A DNA stretch of 64,000 nt from DATFVA01 sp963811905. GTDB taxonomy: Bacteria; Bacteroidota; Ignavibacteria; Ignavibacteriales; Ignavibacteriaceae. A program made the position numbers and the translations under genes. Position 1 is the stretch's first letter; each line of letters begins with the position of its first letter. Below, in pieces: positions 17,450-26,051 of this stretch. The notes below the pieces were generated by a model. That model did not search any database. It saw only the letters and a program-made list of their open reading frames with translations, and had not been told where the DNA came from. The DNA lies in assembly GCA_963811905.1 (NCBI GenBank), contig CAWETK010000024.1:62001-126000 (forward strand). Reading direction: 5' to 3'.

Positions 17450-17490
17450 TAAAAAAATAGTCTGGTAACCAGGGTTATCAGACTATTTTC
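17450..17490. terminator. Bidirectional terminator
   Basis: AATAGTCTG (17456-17464) pairs with CAGACTATT (17479-17487), and the inner bases extend the stem. An A-run precedes and TTTT follows, so the hairpin works for both the plus-strand HTH gene and the convergent minus-strand gene. Confidence 0.85.
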
Positions 17491-17517
17491 AGTAACTAAG
17501 ATTAAAGCAGGAATTCA

Positions 17518-18054
17518 TTATCTGGTCGTGTCGGATTCCTGTTCCTCATCATTGTCCGATTTCATATTCATATTGTGCATCATAGGATTTTTATCGGTGT
17601 TCCAAATTTCGGCTTTAACTTTCCATTTACCTTTCTGGTTTTCGAATACTGTCAAAAAACTGCCAGAATCTTTTATATTTTTTCCGTCTTTCCCGGTCAG
17701 ACTGATATTATAAGTTCCGATTGCATCCACAAGGTCGCCCTTTCCCAGTATATCAGTAACGTTCATATCAAGGGAAGTTATTTTCATTCCGGATTTAGTA
17801 AACTCCGCATTGCTCCTGCGCATGTCATCTTTTCCTTTTAACATCTTTCCGTAATTCGGCATAGAGATGGCATCATCAGTATAGAAATCTTCCACCGTGG
17901 AGTTGTCATTATTTACAATAGCATTTGCGAGGGAATTTAGATTATCCTGAATATCTTTCTTGCTCGCAGACGATTCTTTCTGGGCAAAACCAGATGTTAC
18001 AGGAAGCAGAACACTAATAATCAGAAATAAGTAGAGCAAGCCAATCTTTCTCAT
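17518..18054 (-). CDS. Secreted DUF4440/SnoaL-like protein
   Basis: A 178-residue exported protein with a signal peptide (LLYLFLIISVLLPVTSGFAQ). Residues 30-150 fit the NTF2-like DUF4440 fold: LNSLANAIVNNDNSTVEDFY, TDDAISMPNYGKMLKGKDDM, then SFLTVFENQKGKWKVKAEIW near the end of the cone-shaped sheet. Members of the fold bind small hydrophobic molecules or act as isomerase-like enzymes; no catalytic residues can be assigned. The tail is Met/Asp/Glu-rich (MMHNMNMKSDNDEEQESD), which may bind metal. It stands alone. Confidence 0.8.
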   Translation of the reverse strand: MRKIGLLYLFLIISVLLPVTSGFAQKESSASKKDIQDNLNSLANAIVNNDNSTVEDFYTDDAISMPNYGKMLKGKDDMRRSNAEFTKSGMKITSLDMNVTDILGKGDLVDAIGTYNISLTGKDGKNIKDSGSFLTVFENQKGKWKVKAEIWNTDKNPMMHNMNMKSDNDEEQESDTTR

Positions 18055-18154
18055 AGAACCTCCATTTGTTTATTATATTCTCTGAAAAGATAGGGCAGTA
18101 TCTGATCCCCGGCTGTGAATTCAGACATCAGAAGGGGCGCAGGTGTCTGGAATC

Positions 18155-18205
18155 AAGATAAAAGATAAAAGGAAAAAGATAAAAGAAAAAAGATAAATGG
18201 AAAAG
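18155..18205. repeat. AAGATAAAAG purine word array
   Basis: A run of near-identical AAGATAAAAGGAAA-type units precedes the metal-exporter gene. The complementary pattern (CTTTTATCTT words) occurs at 29331-29373, so the word family is shared between distant gaps. Confidence 0.6.
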
Positions 18206-18272
18206 TAGTTAAATCTTCCCAACATCTCCTATATTTACACCTTACCTGAATATTTTTATCCGGAAAACAAAG

Positions 18273-19115
18273 ATGGATGCTATTCTTTTAAATGTTATCG
18301 GCGAAACGCTTCAGATAACGTTATTCATTACAATAATGATGATAGCTGTAGATGCTGTCAATATATGGTCGAGAGGGAAAATATCCGCTTTGCTGAAAGG
18401 CAAAAGTAAATCACGTCAATATGTGGTTGCGTCATTCATCGGCGCCATCCCCGGATGTTTCGGCGGGTTCACAGATGTAACTTTATATATGCATGGACTC
18501 ATAAGTTTCGGTGCTCTGGCTGGCTCAATGATAGCTTCGTCGGGTGATGAGGCATTTGTTATGCTGGCGATGTTTCCCGGTACTGCAATCATCCTGTTTG
18601 TGCTCCTTTTTATAACCGGCATTATCGGAGGCAGGGTGACAGATTTTTTGGTTAAGAAATTTAAGATGGTGACCTGCAGCGATTGTCCCGAGCTCGTTGT
18701 CCATAATACAGAAAGAAATCTCAAACATTTCTTTACAGAACATGTTTTTGAACATATAATCAAAAAACATATCTGGAAGATTGCAATATGGACATTCGGA
18801 GCACTCCTTGTAGTGGAAGTGGGTTTTCAATACCTCCATATCGAAAAAATTACTTCTGAATACAAATTGCTTCTTCTGTTTCTGAGTGCTGTTATAGGAC
18901 TGATACCTGAATCCGGTCCTCACCTGATCTTCGTCTCGCTTTTTGCGAACGGGCTCATACCATTTTCAATCCTGTTTACCAGTTCTGTAGTGCAGGACGG
19001 ACACGGTATGCTTCCGCTGCTTTCGTATTCGATTAAAGATTCGATTAAAATAAAAGTATTTAATTTTGTGTTCGGACTTACCCTTGGATTGATTTTATTT
19101 GCCGCAGGGTGGTAG
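18273..19115 (+). CDS. ArsP_2-type 10-TM heavy-metal exporter homologue
   Basis: A 280-residue membrane protein of the putative manganese/arsenic exporter family (ArsP_2). Two related halves of hydrophobic helices are visible; the first has SFIGAIPGCFGGFTDVTLYM with GSMIASSGDEAFVMLAMFPG, the second VIGLIPESGPHLIFVSLFANG and SSVVQDGHGMLPLL. The conserved polar residues inside helices (Asp in GDEAF, Glu/Ser in PESGPH, Asp-Gly-His in QDGHG) are expected to line the path of a metal or oxyanion. A cytosolic loop carries TCSDCPELV and several His residues (FFTEHVFEHIIKKHIW), a possible metal-binding patch. No metal-responsive riboswitch is visible upstream. The ion is not known from sequence. Confidence 0.8.
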   Translation: MDAILLNVIGETLQITLFITIMMIAVDAVNIWSRGKISALLKGKSKSRQYVVASFIGAIPGCFGGFTDVTLYMHGLISFGALAGSMIASSGDEAFVMLAMFPGTAIILFVLLFITGIIGGRVTDFLVKKFKMVTCSDCPELVVHNTERNLKHFFTEHVFEHIIKKHIWKIAIWTFGALLVVEVGFQYLHIEKITSEYKLLLLFLSAVIGLIPESGPHLIFVSLFANGLIPFSILFTSSVVQDGHGMLPLLSYSIKDSIKIKVFNFVFGLTLGLILFAAGW

Positions 19116-19180
19116 GAAGAATTGGTGCCGGGTTAGGATGTTCAAGCTGCAGGCTGGAATAATACGGGGAATCATTTAAA

Positions 19181-19211
19181 CGTCATTCGATTGTCATTAG
19201 TGGTCATTCGT
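19181..19211. repeat. GTCATTCG word array
   Basis: Three copies of GTCATT(C/A)G lie between the exporter and the thioesterase. A related CATTCA/GTCATTCA array lies at 19772-19801, on the far side of the thioesterase gene. Confidence 0.55.
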
Positions 19212-19267
19212 TGGGTAATCAGATATTTTAAGTTTAAATTTCTGCATTATAATTAGGGAGCAAAATA

Positions 19268-19735
19268 GTGGAAGATAAAGCAGTACAGGATTTTTATCCC
19301 GATCAGCTGAGTTACTGTTACGGATGCGGCAGGCTGAATGAAGAAGGACATCAGATTAAAAGCCGCTGGGATGGAGATGAAACGGTATCTCATTTTACTC
19401 CGAAGCCATATCACATCGCAATTCCTGGCTATGTGTATGGAGGATTGATAGCATCACTTATCGATTGTCACGGTACAGGAAGTGCTGCACTCGCATCATA
19501 CAGGAATGAAGACAGAGAACCAGGTACAGATCCTCCTTTCCGATTTGTTACCGCATCGCTGCAGGTTGATTACCTGGCTCCCACACCACTTGGTTTTGAG
19601 CTTGAGCTGCGGGGAAAGGTAATTGAACTTAAAGGCAGAAAGGTTATCACAGAAATAACGGTATCTGCAGAAGGTAAGGTCACGGCCAGGGGAAGAGTCG
19701 TAGCTGTTCAGATGCCTGAAGGGATGGTGAGGTAG
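19268..19735 (+). CDS. PaaI-like hotdog thioesterase
   Basis: A 155-residue hotdog-fold protein of the acyl-CoA thioesterase group. YCYGCGRLNEEG at residues 17-28 is the conserved N-terminal turn of this group, HFTPKPYHIAIPGYVYGGLIA contains the active-site loop, and SLQVDYLAPTPLGFELEL is the hotdog strand with the substrate-binding Asp/Tyr. The start is GTG, supported by AGGGAGCAA eight bases upstream. It stands alone between word arrays. The acyl substrate is unknown. Confidence 0.82.
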   Translation: MEDKAVQDFYPDQLSYCYGCGRLNEEGHQIKSRWDGDETVSHFTPKPYHIAIPGYVYGGLIASLIDCHGTGSAALASYRNEDREPGTDPPFRFVTASLQVDYLAPTPLGFELELRGKVIELKGRKVITEITVSAEGKVTARGRVVAVQMPEGMVR

Positions 19736-19825
19736 AAATGGTGATCAACAGGTATTTAATTATCACCTATGGCATTCAACAGTCATTCAGTAGTCATTCA
19801 TAGTTTGGCACGATCCGGAAATTCT

Positions 19826-20830
19826 CTAATTTACCAGTACAAACGCGCCATCAACTTTACCCCCGCGGAGTTTATCGAGGGCTTCATTAGCCTTGTGTAA
19901 CGGAAGTCTTGTTATTTCGGTTTTCACCGGAACTTCGGGAGCGAGCGTTAACAATTCTTCTCCGTCAGTCCTTGTAAGGTTTGCAACAGAACGGATAACC
20001 CTTTCCTCCCATAAAATATTATAAGGAAATGCTGGTATATCGCTCATATGAATTCCTCCACTTACTATTGTTGCTCCTTTATCTGATGCTTTTAATGCCG
20101 CCGGAATCAGGGGACCGACGGGTGCGAAGATTAATGCTGCATCCAATTTTACAGGCGGTGATTTTGTTGAATCATCTGCCCATACAGCTCCGAGTTTCTT
20201 AGCAAACTTTTGTGCTTCGGTGTCGCCCGGCCTGGTAAAAGCATAAACTTTTTTCCCCTGGTGGACAGCGATCTGAGCGATTATATGAGCAGCGGCTCCG
20301 AACCCATATATTCCCAGGTTCTCAAATATTTCACCAGCCATCCTGTATGTCCTATAACCTATCAAACCTGCACATAGCAATGGTGCCGCTTCAGCATCGT
20401 CATAACCATCGGGGATATGGAATGTATAATCCTGGTAAGCTGCAGTGTATTCTGCATACCCTCCGTCAATAGTATATCCGGTGAAAAGGGCATTAACACA
20501 AAGATTCTCCTGTCCTCTTTTACAAAACTTACAATGGCCGCAGGTATATCCCAGCCATGGTACACCTACCCTGTCTCCGGTCTTAAATTTTTTAACATTG
20601 GCCCCGGCTCTGACTATATGTCCCACAATTTCGTGTCCCGGTATCAATGGCAGTTTTGGTTCAGTTAGTTCCTGATCAATTATGTGCAGATCAGTATGAC
20701 ACACTCCGCAGGCACTGACTTTAATTAATACCTGGCTGTCATTTATTTCAGGGACAGCGACTTCTTTTTCTTTTAATTTCTCACCTTTCTTTTCCAGGAT
20801 CATTGCTTTCATTTTAGCAGGGATGTTCAC
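19826..20830 (-). CDS. Zinc-dependent alcohol dehydrogenase
   Basis: A 334-residue medium-chain dehydrogenase. Residues 30-150 are the GroES-like catalytic part: CGVCHTDLH and GHEIVGHIV supply catalytic zinc ligands, and CGHCKFCKRGQENLC binds the structural zinc with four cysteines. The nucleotide-binding half has LGIYGFGAAAHIIAQIA, a GxGxxA-type Rossmann turn, with a basic residue pattern (FTRPGD) that could favour NADP. The start overlaps the stop of the SDR gene by four bases, so the two form an operon and may act in sequence on a carbonyl or alcohol. The substrate is not predictable. Confidence 0.9.
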   Translation of the reverse strand: MNIPAKMKAMILEKKGEKLKEKEVAVPEINDSQVLIKVSACGVCHTDLHIIDQELTEPKLPLIPGHEIVGHIVRAGANVKKFKTGDRVGVPWLGYTCGHCKFCKRGQENLCVNALFTGYTIDGGYAEYTAAYQDYTFHIPDGYDDAEAAPLLCAGLIGYRTYRMAGEIFENLGIYGFGAAAHIIAQIAVHQGKKVYAFTRPGDTEAQKFAKKLGAVWADDSTKSPPVKLDAALIFAPVGPLIPAALKASDKGATIVSGGIHMSDIPAFPYNILWEERVIRSVANLTRTDGEELLTLAPEVPVKTEITRLPLHKANEALDKLRGGKVDGAFVLVN

Positions 20831-21660
20831 TTTTTTTCCTCCTCCTTCAGCCCTGTAAGTTCAAGGCTCAGTTCCCATAACTTTTTCCTGTCGCCCGGGT
20901 TATATGCCTGTTTCTCGGCCTGAGCTTCATTTTTGCCGCTAAAATATTTCCCTGTTATGCCGTTCAGTTCATTCGACACTGCAAGGTAAACTTCAGCATC
21001 AGCACCAGTTTCAGGTTTACCCCAGGGATTAATTCCTGCATTCCTTACCATTTTAGTATCCAGGTAAGTTCCAGGATGAAGAGCATTTACCGTAATATTT
21101 TTATCTTTTAACTTTTCAGCAAGTTCAAAAGTATACATGATTAAAGCCAGTTTACTTTGGGAGTAGGCCTGCACCGGATCGAATTTCTTTTCCATCATTA
21201 TATCCTTAAAATCAAGTTTATGCTGACCTGCAGAACTGACATTTACGATCCTGGAGGGAGATGCTTTCTCTATCAGCGGGAGCAAAAGCTGCGTCAGAAG
21301 GAAAGGTGCAAGATAATTAACCGCAAACCTTAACTCGTAACCATCACTGCTGTAACGGGAATCTGAGAATCCTGCTCCTGCATTATTTATGAGTACGTCC
21401 AGTTTTTGGAACCTGCTGCTGATATCGTCTGCCCCCCTGCGAACTTCTCCCAGTGCCGCAAAATCGGCAAGGATACCTTCAACATTATCATTACCGCTCT
21501 CCGCTGAAATTTCCCCGATGACTGAGTCTAACTTCTGCTTGTTTCTTCCGTGAACAATAATATGCGCTTTCTGATCAGCGAGTTTGATAGCCGTTAGCTT
21601 ACCTATTCCGTCCGTTGCTCCTGTTATTAAAATTATTTGTTCATTAACCGGTTTAACCAT
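20827..21660 (-). CDS. Short-chain dehydrogenase/reductase
   Basis: A 277-residue SDR enzyme. TGATDGIGKLTA is the cofactor turn, NNAGAGFSD the structural motif, VNVSSAG with YSQSK the catalytic Ser-Tyr-Lys set. The C-terminal region is of the retinol-dehydrogenase/WWOX-like type (LHPGTYLDTKMVRNAGINPWG). First gene of a two-gene operon with the zinc alcohol dehydrogenase (4-bp overlap). NADP(H) is likely since a basic residue follows the second strand (HGRNKQKL). The substrate is unknown. Confidence 0.88.
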   Translation of the reverse strand: MVKPVNEQIILITGATDGIGKLTAIKLADQKAHIIVHGRNKQKLDSVIGEISAESGNDNVEGILADFAALGEVRRGADDISSRFQKLDVLINNAGAGFSDSRYSSDGYELRFAVNYLAPFLLTQLLLPLIEKASPSRIVNVSSAGQHKLDFKDIMMEKKFDPVQAYSQSKLALIMYTFELAEKLKDKNITVNALHPGTYLDTKMVRNAGINPWGKPETGADAEVYLAVSNELNGITGKYFSGKNEAQAEKQAYNPGDRKKLWELSLELTGLKEEEKK

Positions 21661-22083
21661 AGCATTACCTACGAGTATGAATTATACATATCAAACTTTA
21701 TTATTTTCAAAAAGTAATTCAACCTTTCAGGATCAATGTTGATGCAGAGTACATTAATTATCAAATCTTCCCAACTGAGATATTAGCCTGTCGAAAAAAT
21801 TCATTTATGACAAAAATGTGCGGCGGAGTTTAGTAGTCTTTGGTAGTCATTTGGCGGTTCAGAAATGATTAGACCGACTTCTGCAGAAAGAAAGCTTCAC
21901 CTTTTTCTCTCTCGTTCTTTTCACGGTAATAACCTGAATTTAGAACGTATGTGAGACGAATCTGGAACGTATGTGGGACGTATGTGAGACGTATGTGGAA
22001 AGTTGAAGGATCCTGTAATACTTTCTTGTCTGCGGCTGGAAAATTTGCTTTATGATGTTAGTAATTTGGATTATATTAAGGTT
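21661..22083. other. Intergenic region with 11-bp tandem repeat
   Basis: No gene is seen. ACGTATGTG occurs at 21945, 21967, 21978 and 21989, that is at 22-, 11- and 11-base spacing, about 90 bases before the start of the small gene upstream of the nucleotidyltransferase. The regular spacing on one helix face makes an operator array possible. Confidence 0.6.
21943..22000 (+). repeat. 11-bp phased tandem repeat, ACGTATGTGRG
   Basis: Four copies of ACGTATGTG, three in immediate tandem at an 11-base period, with GAGAC/GGGAC between. It lies directly upstream of the two-gene nucleotidyltransferase unit. Confidence 0.65.
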
Positions 22084-22290
22084 ATGGAAAAAGACCACCC
22101 TAAAGAAGATGAAATAGTCAGGAACAGATTTAAGAATATGACCGCCGGGGAGAAATTGAACCTGTCCTTGAGACTTTACTATTCTGCACGTCAGTTGAAG
22201 AAGGCAGCAATACAACAGAGGCACCCCGATTTATCTGAAGAAGAAGTGGAGAACAAAGTTAGAGAAATTTTCCTTTATGCAAGAAGTTAA
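22084..22290 (+). CDS. Small helical protein paired with nucleotidyltransferase
   Basis: A 68-residue, highly charged, all-helical protein. The ATG at 22084 is chosen over an in-frame TTG at 22003 because TTAAGGTT lies upstream and the earlier residues overlap the repeat flank. Readable pieces include KNMTAGEKLNLSLRLYYSAR and HPDLSEEEVENKVREIFLYA. No family is named with confidence; proteins of this size before a nucleotidyltransferase gene often have an antitoxin or adaptor role. The gene overlaps the next by 14 bases, implying tight co-translation. Confidence 0.65.
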   Translation: MEKDHPKEDEIVRNRFKNMTAGEKLNLSLRLYYSARQLKKAAIQQRHPDLSEEEVENKVREIFLYARS

Positions 22291-22831
22291 TCTTTATCAA
22301 TTATTTACTGATAAACTGAACGATAATAATATCAAGTATGCTATAACCGGTTCAGTTGCATCTATAATTTATGGCGAACCACGGACAACTCACGACATTG
22401 ATATAGTCTTAGAGATAGACACAAGCAGAACAGAATTACTTCCTGAAATCTTCCTGCCTGATGAGTTTTACTGTCCGCCCATAGAGGTCCTCAAAACAGA
22501 AGTCCTTAGGGACAGCAGGGGACACTGCAACATAATACATCTCAAAACAGGCTTTAAAGCAGATTTATATTTCTGCGGCAGAAACAAATTTGAAAAATGG
22601 GCCGTCACCAACGCAAAGGAGTTTGAATTTAATGGTTCTAAAATATCAGTATCACCGGTTGAATATGTAATTATTAAAAAACTGGAATTTTATAAGGAGG
22701 GGTATTCGCAAAAACATCTTGAGGATGTTAAAGCTATAGTTTTCAACTCTAAAGATATAATTGATTTCGCAATGCTTGAAAAATACGTAACTGATTTTGG
22801 ACTTCAGGCTGAATGGATGCTTTGTATTTAA
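22277..22831 (+). CDS. Nucleotidyltransferase-fold protein
   Basis: A 184-residue protein with the minimal nucleotidyltransferase signature: ITGSVASIIYGEPRTTHDID, with Gly25-Ser26 and the metal-binding Asp40 and Asp42, followed by FKADLYF that can provide the third Asp. The C-terminal half is a helical domain with VEYVIIKKLEFYKEG, typical of DUF6036/AbiEii-like enzymes. Possible roles are nucleotide transfer to a tRNA or protein, or a toxin. The partner gene upstream overlaps it. Whether it is a toxin-antitoxin pair is an inference from layout only. Confidence 0.82.
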   Translation: MQEVNLYQLFTDKLNDNNIKYAITGSVASIIYGEPRTTHDIDIVLEIDTSRTELLPEIFLPDEFYCPPIEVLKTEVLRDSRGHCNIIHLKTGFKADLYFCGRNKFEKWAVTNAKEFEFNGSKISVSPVEYVIIKKLEFYKEGYSQKHLEDVKAIVFNSKDIIDFAMLEKYVTDFGLQAEWMLCI

Positions 22832-22958
22832 AGCATATATTACCATTATAAGTGGATTATTTTTCTCAGCTTCTAAATAAAGCTGCTTGCCGGTTGAATT
22901 CATTAAGTAAACGCTTTTTTTTATATTTGGTTCATATTAAATCAGATTGATTAAGAAT

Positions 22959-23774
22959 ATGGTTGAAGTAGGCAATATAAAAGCAGGCGGGAATAATCCT
23001 TTTGTACTTATTGCCGGTCCCTGCGTGGTCGAAAGTGAGAAGCTTGTAAGGCAGACTGCCGCAGAGATTAAATCGATTGCAGCCTCGCTCAATATACCCT
23101 TCATATTCAAGGCAAGTTATAAAAAGGCAAACCGCACCAGTGCAGACTCTTTTACCGGCATCGGCGATAAAGAAGCGCTTAAGATACTTGGTGCAGTAAG
23201 AGAAGAATTTGAAGTGCCGGTATTAACCGATATACATCTTCCTGCAGAAGCTGAAATGGCAGCGGCATACGCGGATGTTCTGCAGATCCCTGCTTTTTTA
23301 TGCAGACAGACAGACTTACTAATTGCTGCCGGTGAAACTGGAAAGGTCATCAATATTAAAAAGGGGCAGTTTCTTGCCCCTGAAGATATGAAATACGCTG
23401 CCGATAAAGTTCTATCGACTGGCAATAAAAAGATTCTGCTCACTGAGAGAGGTACAACATTCGGCTATCATAATCTCATTGTGGATATGCGATCACTCAT
23501 AATTATGCGTGAGCTTGGTTATCCTGTAGTGATGGATGCGACGCATTCAGTTCAGCTTCCCTCTAAAGGAAATACGAGCGGAGGACAACCGGAATACATT
23601 AAGTACCTGGCAAAAGCTGCTGCTGCTGTAGGAATTGATGCTCTTTTTCTTGAAGTACATCCTGAGCCTGAAAAAGCATTAAGCGATGCCTCAAGCCAGT
23701 ATCCGCTCGGCAAATTGAAACAGCTCCTTGAAGAGATCAAAAAGATTGACATAATAACAAAAGGATCAGCGTGA
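22959..23774 (+). CDS. kdsA: 3-deoxy-8-phosphooctulonate synthase
   Basis: The 271-residue enzyme joins phosphoenolpyruvate and arabinose-5-phosphate to make Kdo-8-phosphate, the first committed step to the lipopolysaccharide core sugar Kdo. The sequence has the class landmarks: FVLIAGPCVVES at the N-terminus, FKASYKKANRTS with the arabinose-phosphate-binding residues, DIHLPAEA, LCRQTDLL, NIKKGQFLAPEDM, TERGTTFGYHNLIVDMR, DATHSVQLPS and HPEPEKALSD. The residue before the Pro-Cys, and ADLS, would decide between metal and non-metal types; I do not assign this. The ATG at 22959 is chosen over an upstream TTG. It heads an operon with an unknown gene and kdsD. Confidence 0.95.
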   Translation: MVEVGNIKAGGNNPFVLIAGPCVVESEKLVRQTAAEIKSIAASLNIPFIFKASYKKANRTSADSFTGIGDKEALKILGAVREEFEVPVLTDIHLPAEAEMAAAYADVLQIPAFLCRQTDLLIAAGETGKVINIKKGQFLAPEDMKYAADKVLSTGNKKILLTERGTTFGYHNLIVDMRSLIIMRELGYPVVMDATHSVQLPSKGNTSGGQPEYIKYLAKAAAAVGIDALFLEVHPEPEKALSDASSQYPLGKLKQLLEEIKKIDIITKGSA

Positions 23775-24532
23775 ATTCCGGCATAGACCAATTTCCCAGG
23801 CAATTAACAGGTCAGGAGAAGTACCTTCTCTTTTCTGTTCTGCCGGAAAAGAAACCGGGCTATAAACATTACAGGGAAAAAATTGATGAGCTTATAGTGA
23901 CCGGTTACGGAAGATTTAAAAACAATAATTTTATCCTTGGAAAAGAAAACACAACTCCTGATCTGTCTTTTGCTTCAGCACCGGTATTCACCGCCGGCAC
24001 TATCGTTATTCCCGGGGATGAAATTGATATCCTTATAAATGAAGAGATTGATGATGAGATCGAGTTTGATCTCACAGCTAAGAAAGCAGAAAGTATTCCC
24101 GACGGAATTAATATACTGGAAAAGTGGAGCTACTCTGAATGGAATCCAGGTGATAAATCTCCGGGCGATAATAAAGATGTGAGGGAAGTGGTAATCGCAA
24201 GGGATAAATATGTACTTGTTTTCGCTCCTTCTCACAAAAAAATATGGCTTCACGAAAATGAGAGCGGGGTTAATCACCTGATACCGCTTACGAATTACTA
24301 CAATGAACTTATGCGTTTTAAAAGAATTAAGGATCCGAAAGAAGCTCTTAATCCGCGTTTAATATTTCAGAAACATGACGATTTTTCTGATGAAGATCTG
24401 CTCAATGCTCTCGTTTTGTACAATAAATATATGAGAAGGTTCTCCATAGATTTTTCAAAATATCTTAAGCAGGAAATGCCGATCAGGACTGCTAAAAGTA
24501 TAAAAGATTTGTTCAGGAAGGGCAAAAGTTGA
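23771..24532 (+). CDS. Unknown protein in the Kdo/Lpt operon
   Basis: A 253-residue soluble protein that I do not recognise. It starts with GTG overlapping the kdsA stop by four bases and ends overlapping the kdsD start by four, so it is clearly part of the operon. There is no signal peptide, membrane segment or known catalytic motif. Visible features are a Glu/Asp-rich central part (EEIDDEIEFDLTAKK), a WSYSEWNPGDKSPGD turn and a basic helical C-terminus (FSKYLKQEMPIRTAKSIKDL). Given its place it could supply a missing Kdo-pathway or LPS-assembly role, but it does not look like the HAD phosphatase kdsC or the kdsB transferase. Confidence 0.7.
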   Translation: MNSGIDQFPRQLTGQEKYLLFSVLPEKKPGYKHYREKIDELIVTGYGRFKNNNFILGKENTTPDLSFASAPVFTAGTIVIPGDEIDILINEEIDDEIEFDLTAKKAESIPDGINILEKWSYSEWNPGDKSPGDNKDVREVVIARDKYVLVFAPSHKKIWLHENESGVNHLIPLTNYYNELMRFKRIKDPKEALNPRLIFQKHDDFSDEDLLNALVLYNKYMRRFSIDFSKYLKQEMPIRTAKSIKDLFRKGKS

Positions 24533-25506
24533 ACTCTGAAGAAATAATTAAAAAAGGCAAGGAAGTAATCAGGATTGAAGCAGCAGCTGTTGCCGGTCTT
24601 GAGAGCAGTATAGATATGGAATTCGTAAAAGCGGTGGATATCATATACAGCTGTAAAGGACGCGTGGTATTGACAGGTATGGGAAAATCGGGACTAATTG
24701 CACGCAAGATAGTTGCTACTTTAAACTCAACAGGAACAGCTTCAATTTATCTTCATCCGACGGATGCTCTGCACGGCGACCTCGGAATGGTAAGACAGGA
24801 AGACGTTGTAATACTGATAAGCAAAAGCGGCAATACAGAGGAAATTTCTAATTTGCTGCCGATGCTCAAACGATTGAAAGTGTCACTTATTGCAATGTGC
24901 GGATCAAAAGATTCACGGCTTGCAGAGGAATGCGATATTTTTCTTAATATAGGAATAAAGGAGGAGGCTTGTCCCCATGATCTCGCGCCTACAGCCTCAA
25001 CTACTGCAACTCTTGCAATGGGTGATGCTCTTTCTGTTGCACTGCTTGAAAAAAGAGATTTTACTGCAGAGGACTTTGCCTTTCTGCATCCCGGCGGAAG
25101 CCTCGGCAAGCGGCTGTCCCTTCAGATAAAAGAAATTATGATCAAAGGGGAGAAAATACCTTCTGTTCGCGAAAATGCATCGATTAAAGACGTAATACTT
25201 GAGATAACATCCAAGAGACTCGGAACTACCTGTGTTGTAAATAATGAAGGCATTCTCACCGGTATCATTACCGACGGCGATTTAAGAAGACTGCTTGAAA
25301 AAACACTTGAAATAAAGAGTCTTACTGCCTCAGATATTATGACAAAAAATCCAAAGGTCACTAAGGAATATTATCTTGCATCACTTGCTCTCCAGCAGAT
25401 GGAGAATTTTAAGATCACTACACTTGTAATTGTGGATGACAACAGTAAGCCAGTTGGTATACTTCACCTGCATGACCTTATTAATCTCGGGCTTCAGCAG
25501 AGATGA
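24529..25506 (+). CDS. kdsD: Arabinose-5-phosphate isomerase (SIS-CBS)
   Basis: A 325-residue enzyme of the KpsF/GutQ/KdsD family that converts ribulose-5-phosphate into arabinose-5-phosphate, the substrate of KdsA. Residues 35-165 are the SIS domain: GRVVLTGMGKSGLIARKIVA, LHPTDALHGDLGM and SKSGNTEEISNLLP bind the sugar phosphate. Two CBS repeats follow (about 205-325), with VVNNEGILTGIITDGDLRR and VIVDDNSKPVGILHLHDLI. The start is TTG in TTGA, overlapping the previous stop; no ATG alternative exists nearby. Its place beside kdsA supports the Kdo role. Confidence 0.93.
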   Translation: MNSEEIIKKGKEVIRIEAAAVAGLESSIDMEFVKAVDIIYSCKGRVVLTGMGKSGLIARKIVATLNSTGTASIYLHPTDALHGDLGMVRQEDVVILISKSGNTEEISNLLPMLKRLKVSLIAMCGSKDSRLAEECDIFLNIGIKEEACPHDLAPTASTTATLAMGDALSVALLEKRDFTAEDFAFLHPGGSLGKRLSLQIKEIMIKGEKIPSVRENASIKDVILEITSKRLGTTCVVNNEGILTGIITDGDLRRLLEKTLEIKSLTASDIMTKNPKVTKEYYLASLALQQMENFKITTLVIVDDNSKPVGILHLHDLINLGLQQR

Positions 25507-26048
25507 GATATTTATTATTCCTTGCTGCCGGATTAATTTTTCTGCACATCGGCTGCGGAGAAAAAAAAGTTAAACCGCATATAAATCCCGATGTAAACGT
25601 GGAGGAAATCCCGGCACAGGAAAGCTGGGATGCAAAAGTTATATTTTCGGATTCGGGAAGGACTACCGCAATACTTTATGCAGGACATCTGAGAGTATTT
25701 GCTGAAAGCAGGGAAACCCTGCTTGACAGCGGGGTCCAGGTGGATTTCTATAATCCGGAAGAAATAAAAACTACAACCCTTACCTCTAAAAAGGGAAAGG
25801 TTGATGATGCCACAAAGAATCTTTACGCCATCGATAGTGTGGTTGCAGTGAGCGACAGCGGTGTGACCATTAAAACAAATGAGCTGATGTGGCGGAACAA
25901 AGACGCAAAAATTGTTTCGGATGATTTCGTTACTATACTTACTGAGAAAGAAAAAATTCAGGGTTATGGATTTGAATCGAACCAGAACCTCACTAATTAC
26001 GTTATATATAATATCACATATACCGCAAGAGCAGATAGTCTTAAGTAA
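25503..26048 (+). CDS. lptC: LptC-family lipopolysaccharide transport protein
   Basis: A 181-residue protein of the LptC/YrbK family, starting with a 4-bp overlap on kdsD. Residues 1-18 are a lipoprotein signal with the lipobox LHIGC. The core has the beta-jellyroll pattern of LptC (SWDAKVIFSDSGRTTAILYA, GVQVDFYN, TTTLTSKKGKVDDATKNLYA) that binds LPS and passes it to LptA. LptC is usually a single-pass inner-membrane protein; here the lipobox suggests a lipid anchor, as often in this phylum. It precedes an OstA/LptA-like gene and lptB, completing the usual set. Confidence 0.85.
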   Translation: MRYLLFLAAGLIFLHIGCGEKKVKPHINPDVNVEEIPAQESWDAKVIFSDSGRTTAILYAGHLRVFAESRETLLDSGVQVDFYNPEEIKTTTLTSKKGKVDDATKNLYAIDSVVAVSDSGVTIKTNELMWRNKDAKIVSDDFVTILTEKEKIQGYGFESNQNLTNYVIYNITYTARADSLK

Positions 26049-26051
26049 ACT

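Noticed and set aside
18206..18272. Manganese (yybP-ykoY) riboswitch before the metal exporter
   Set aside because: The short leader shows only AT-rich sequence and the purine word array; no conserved riboswitch elements are visible.
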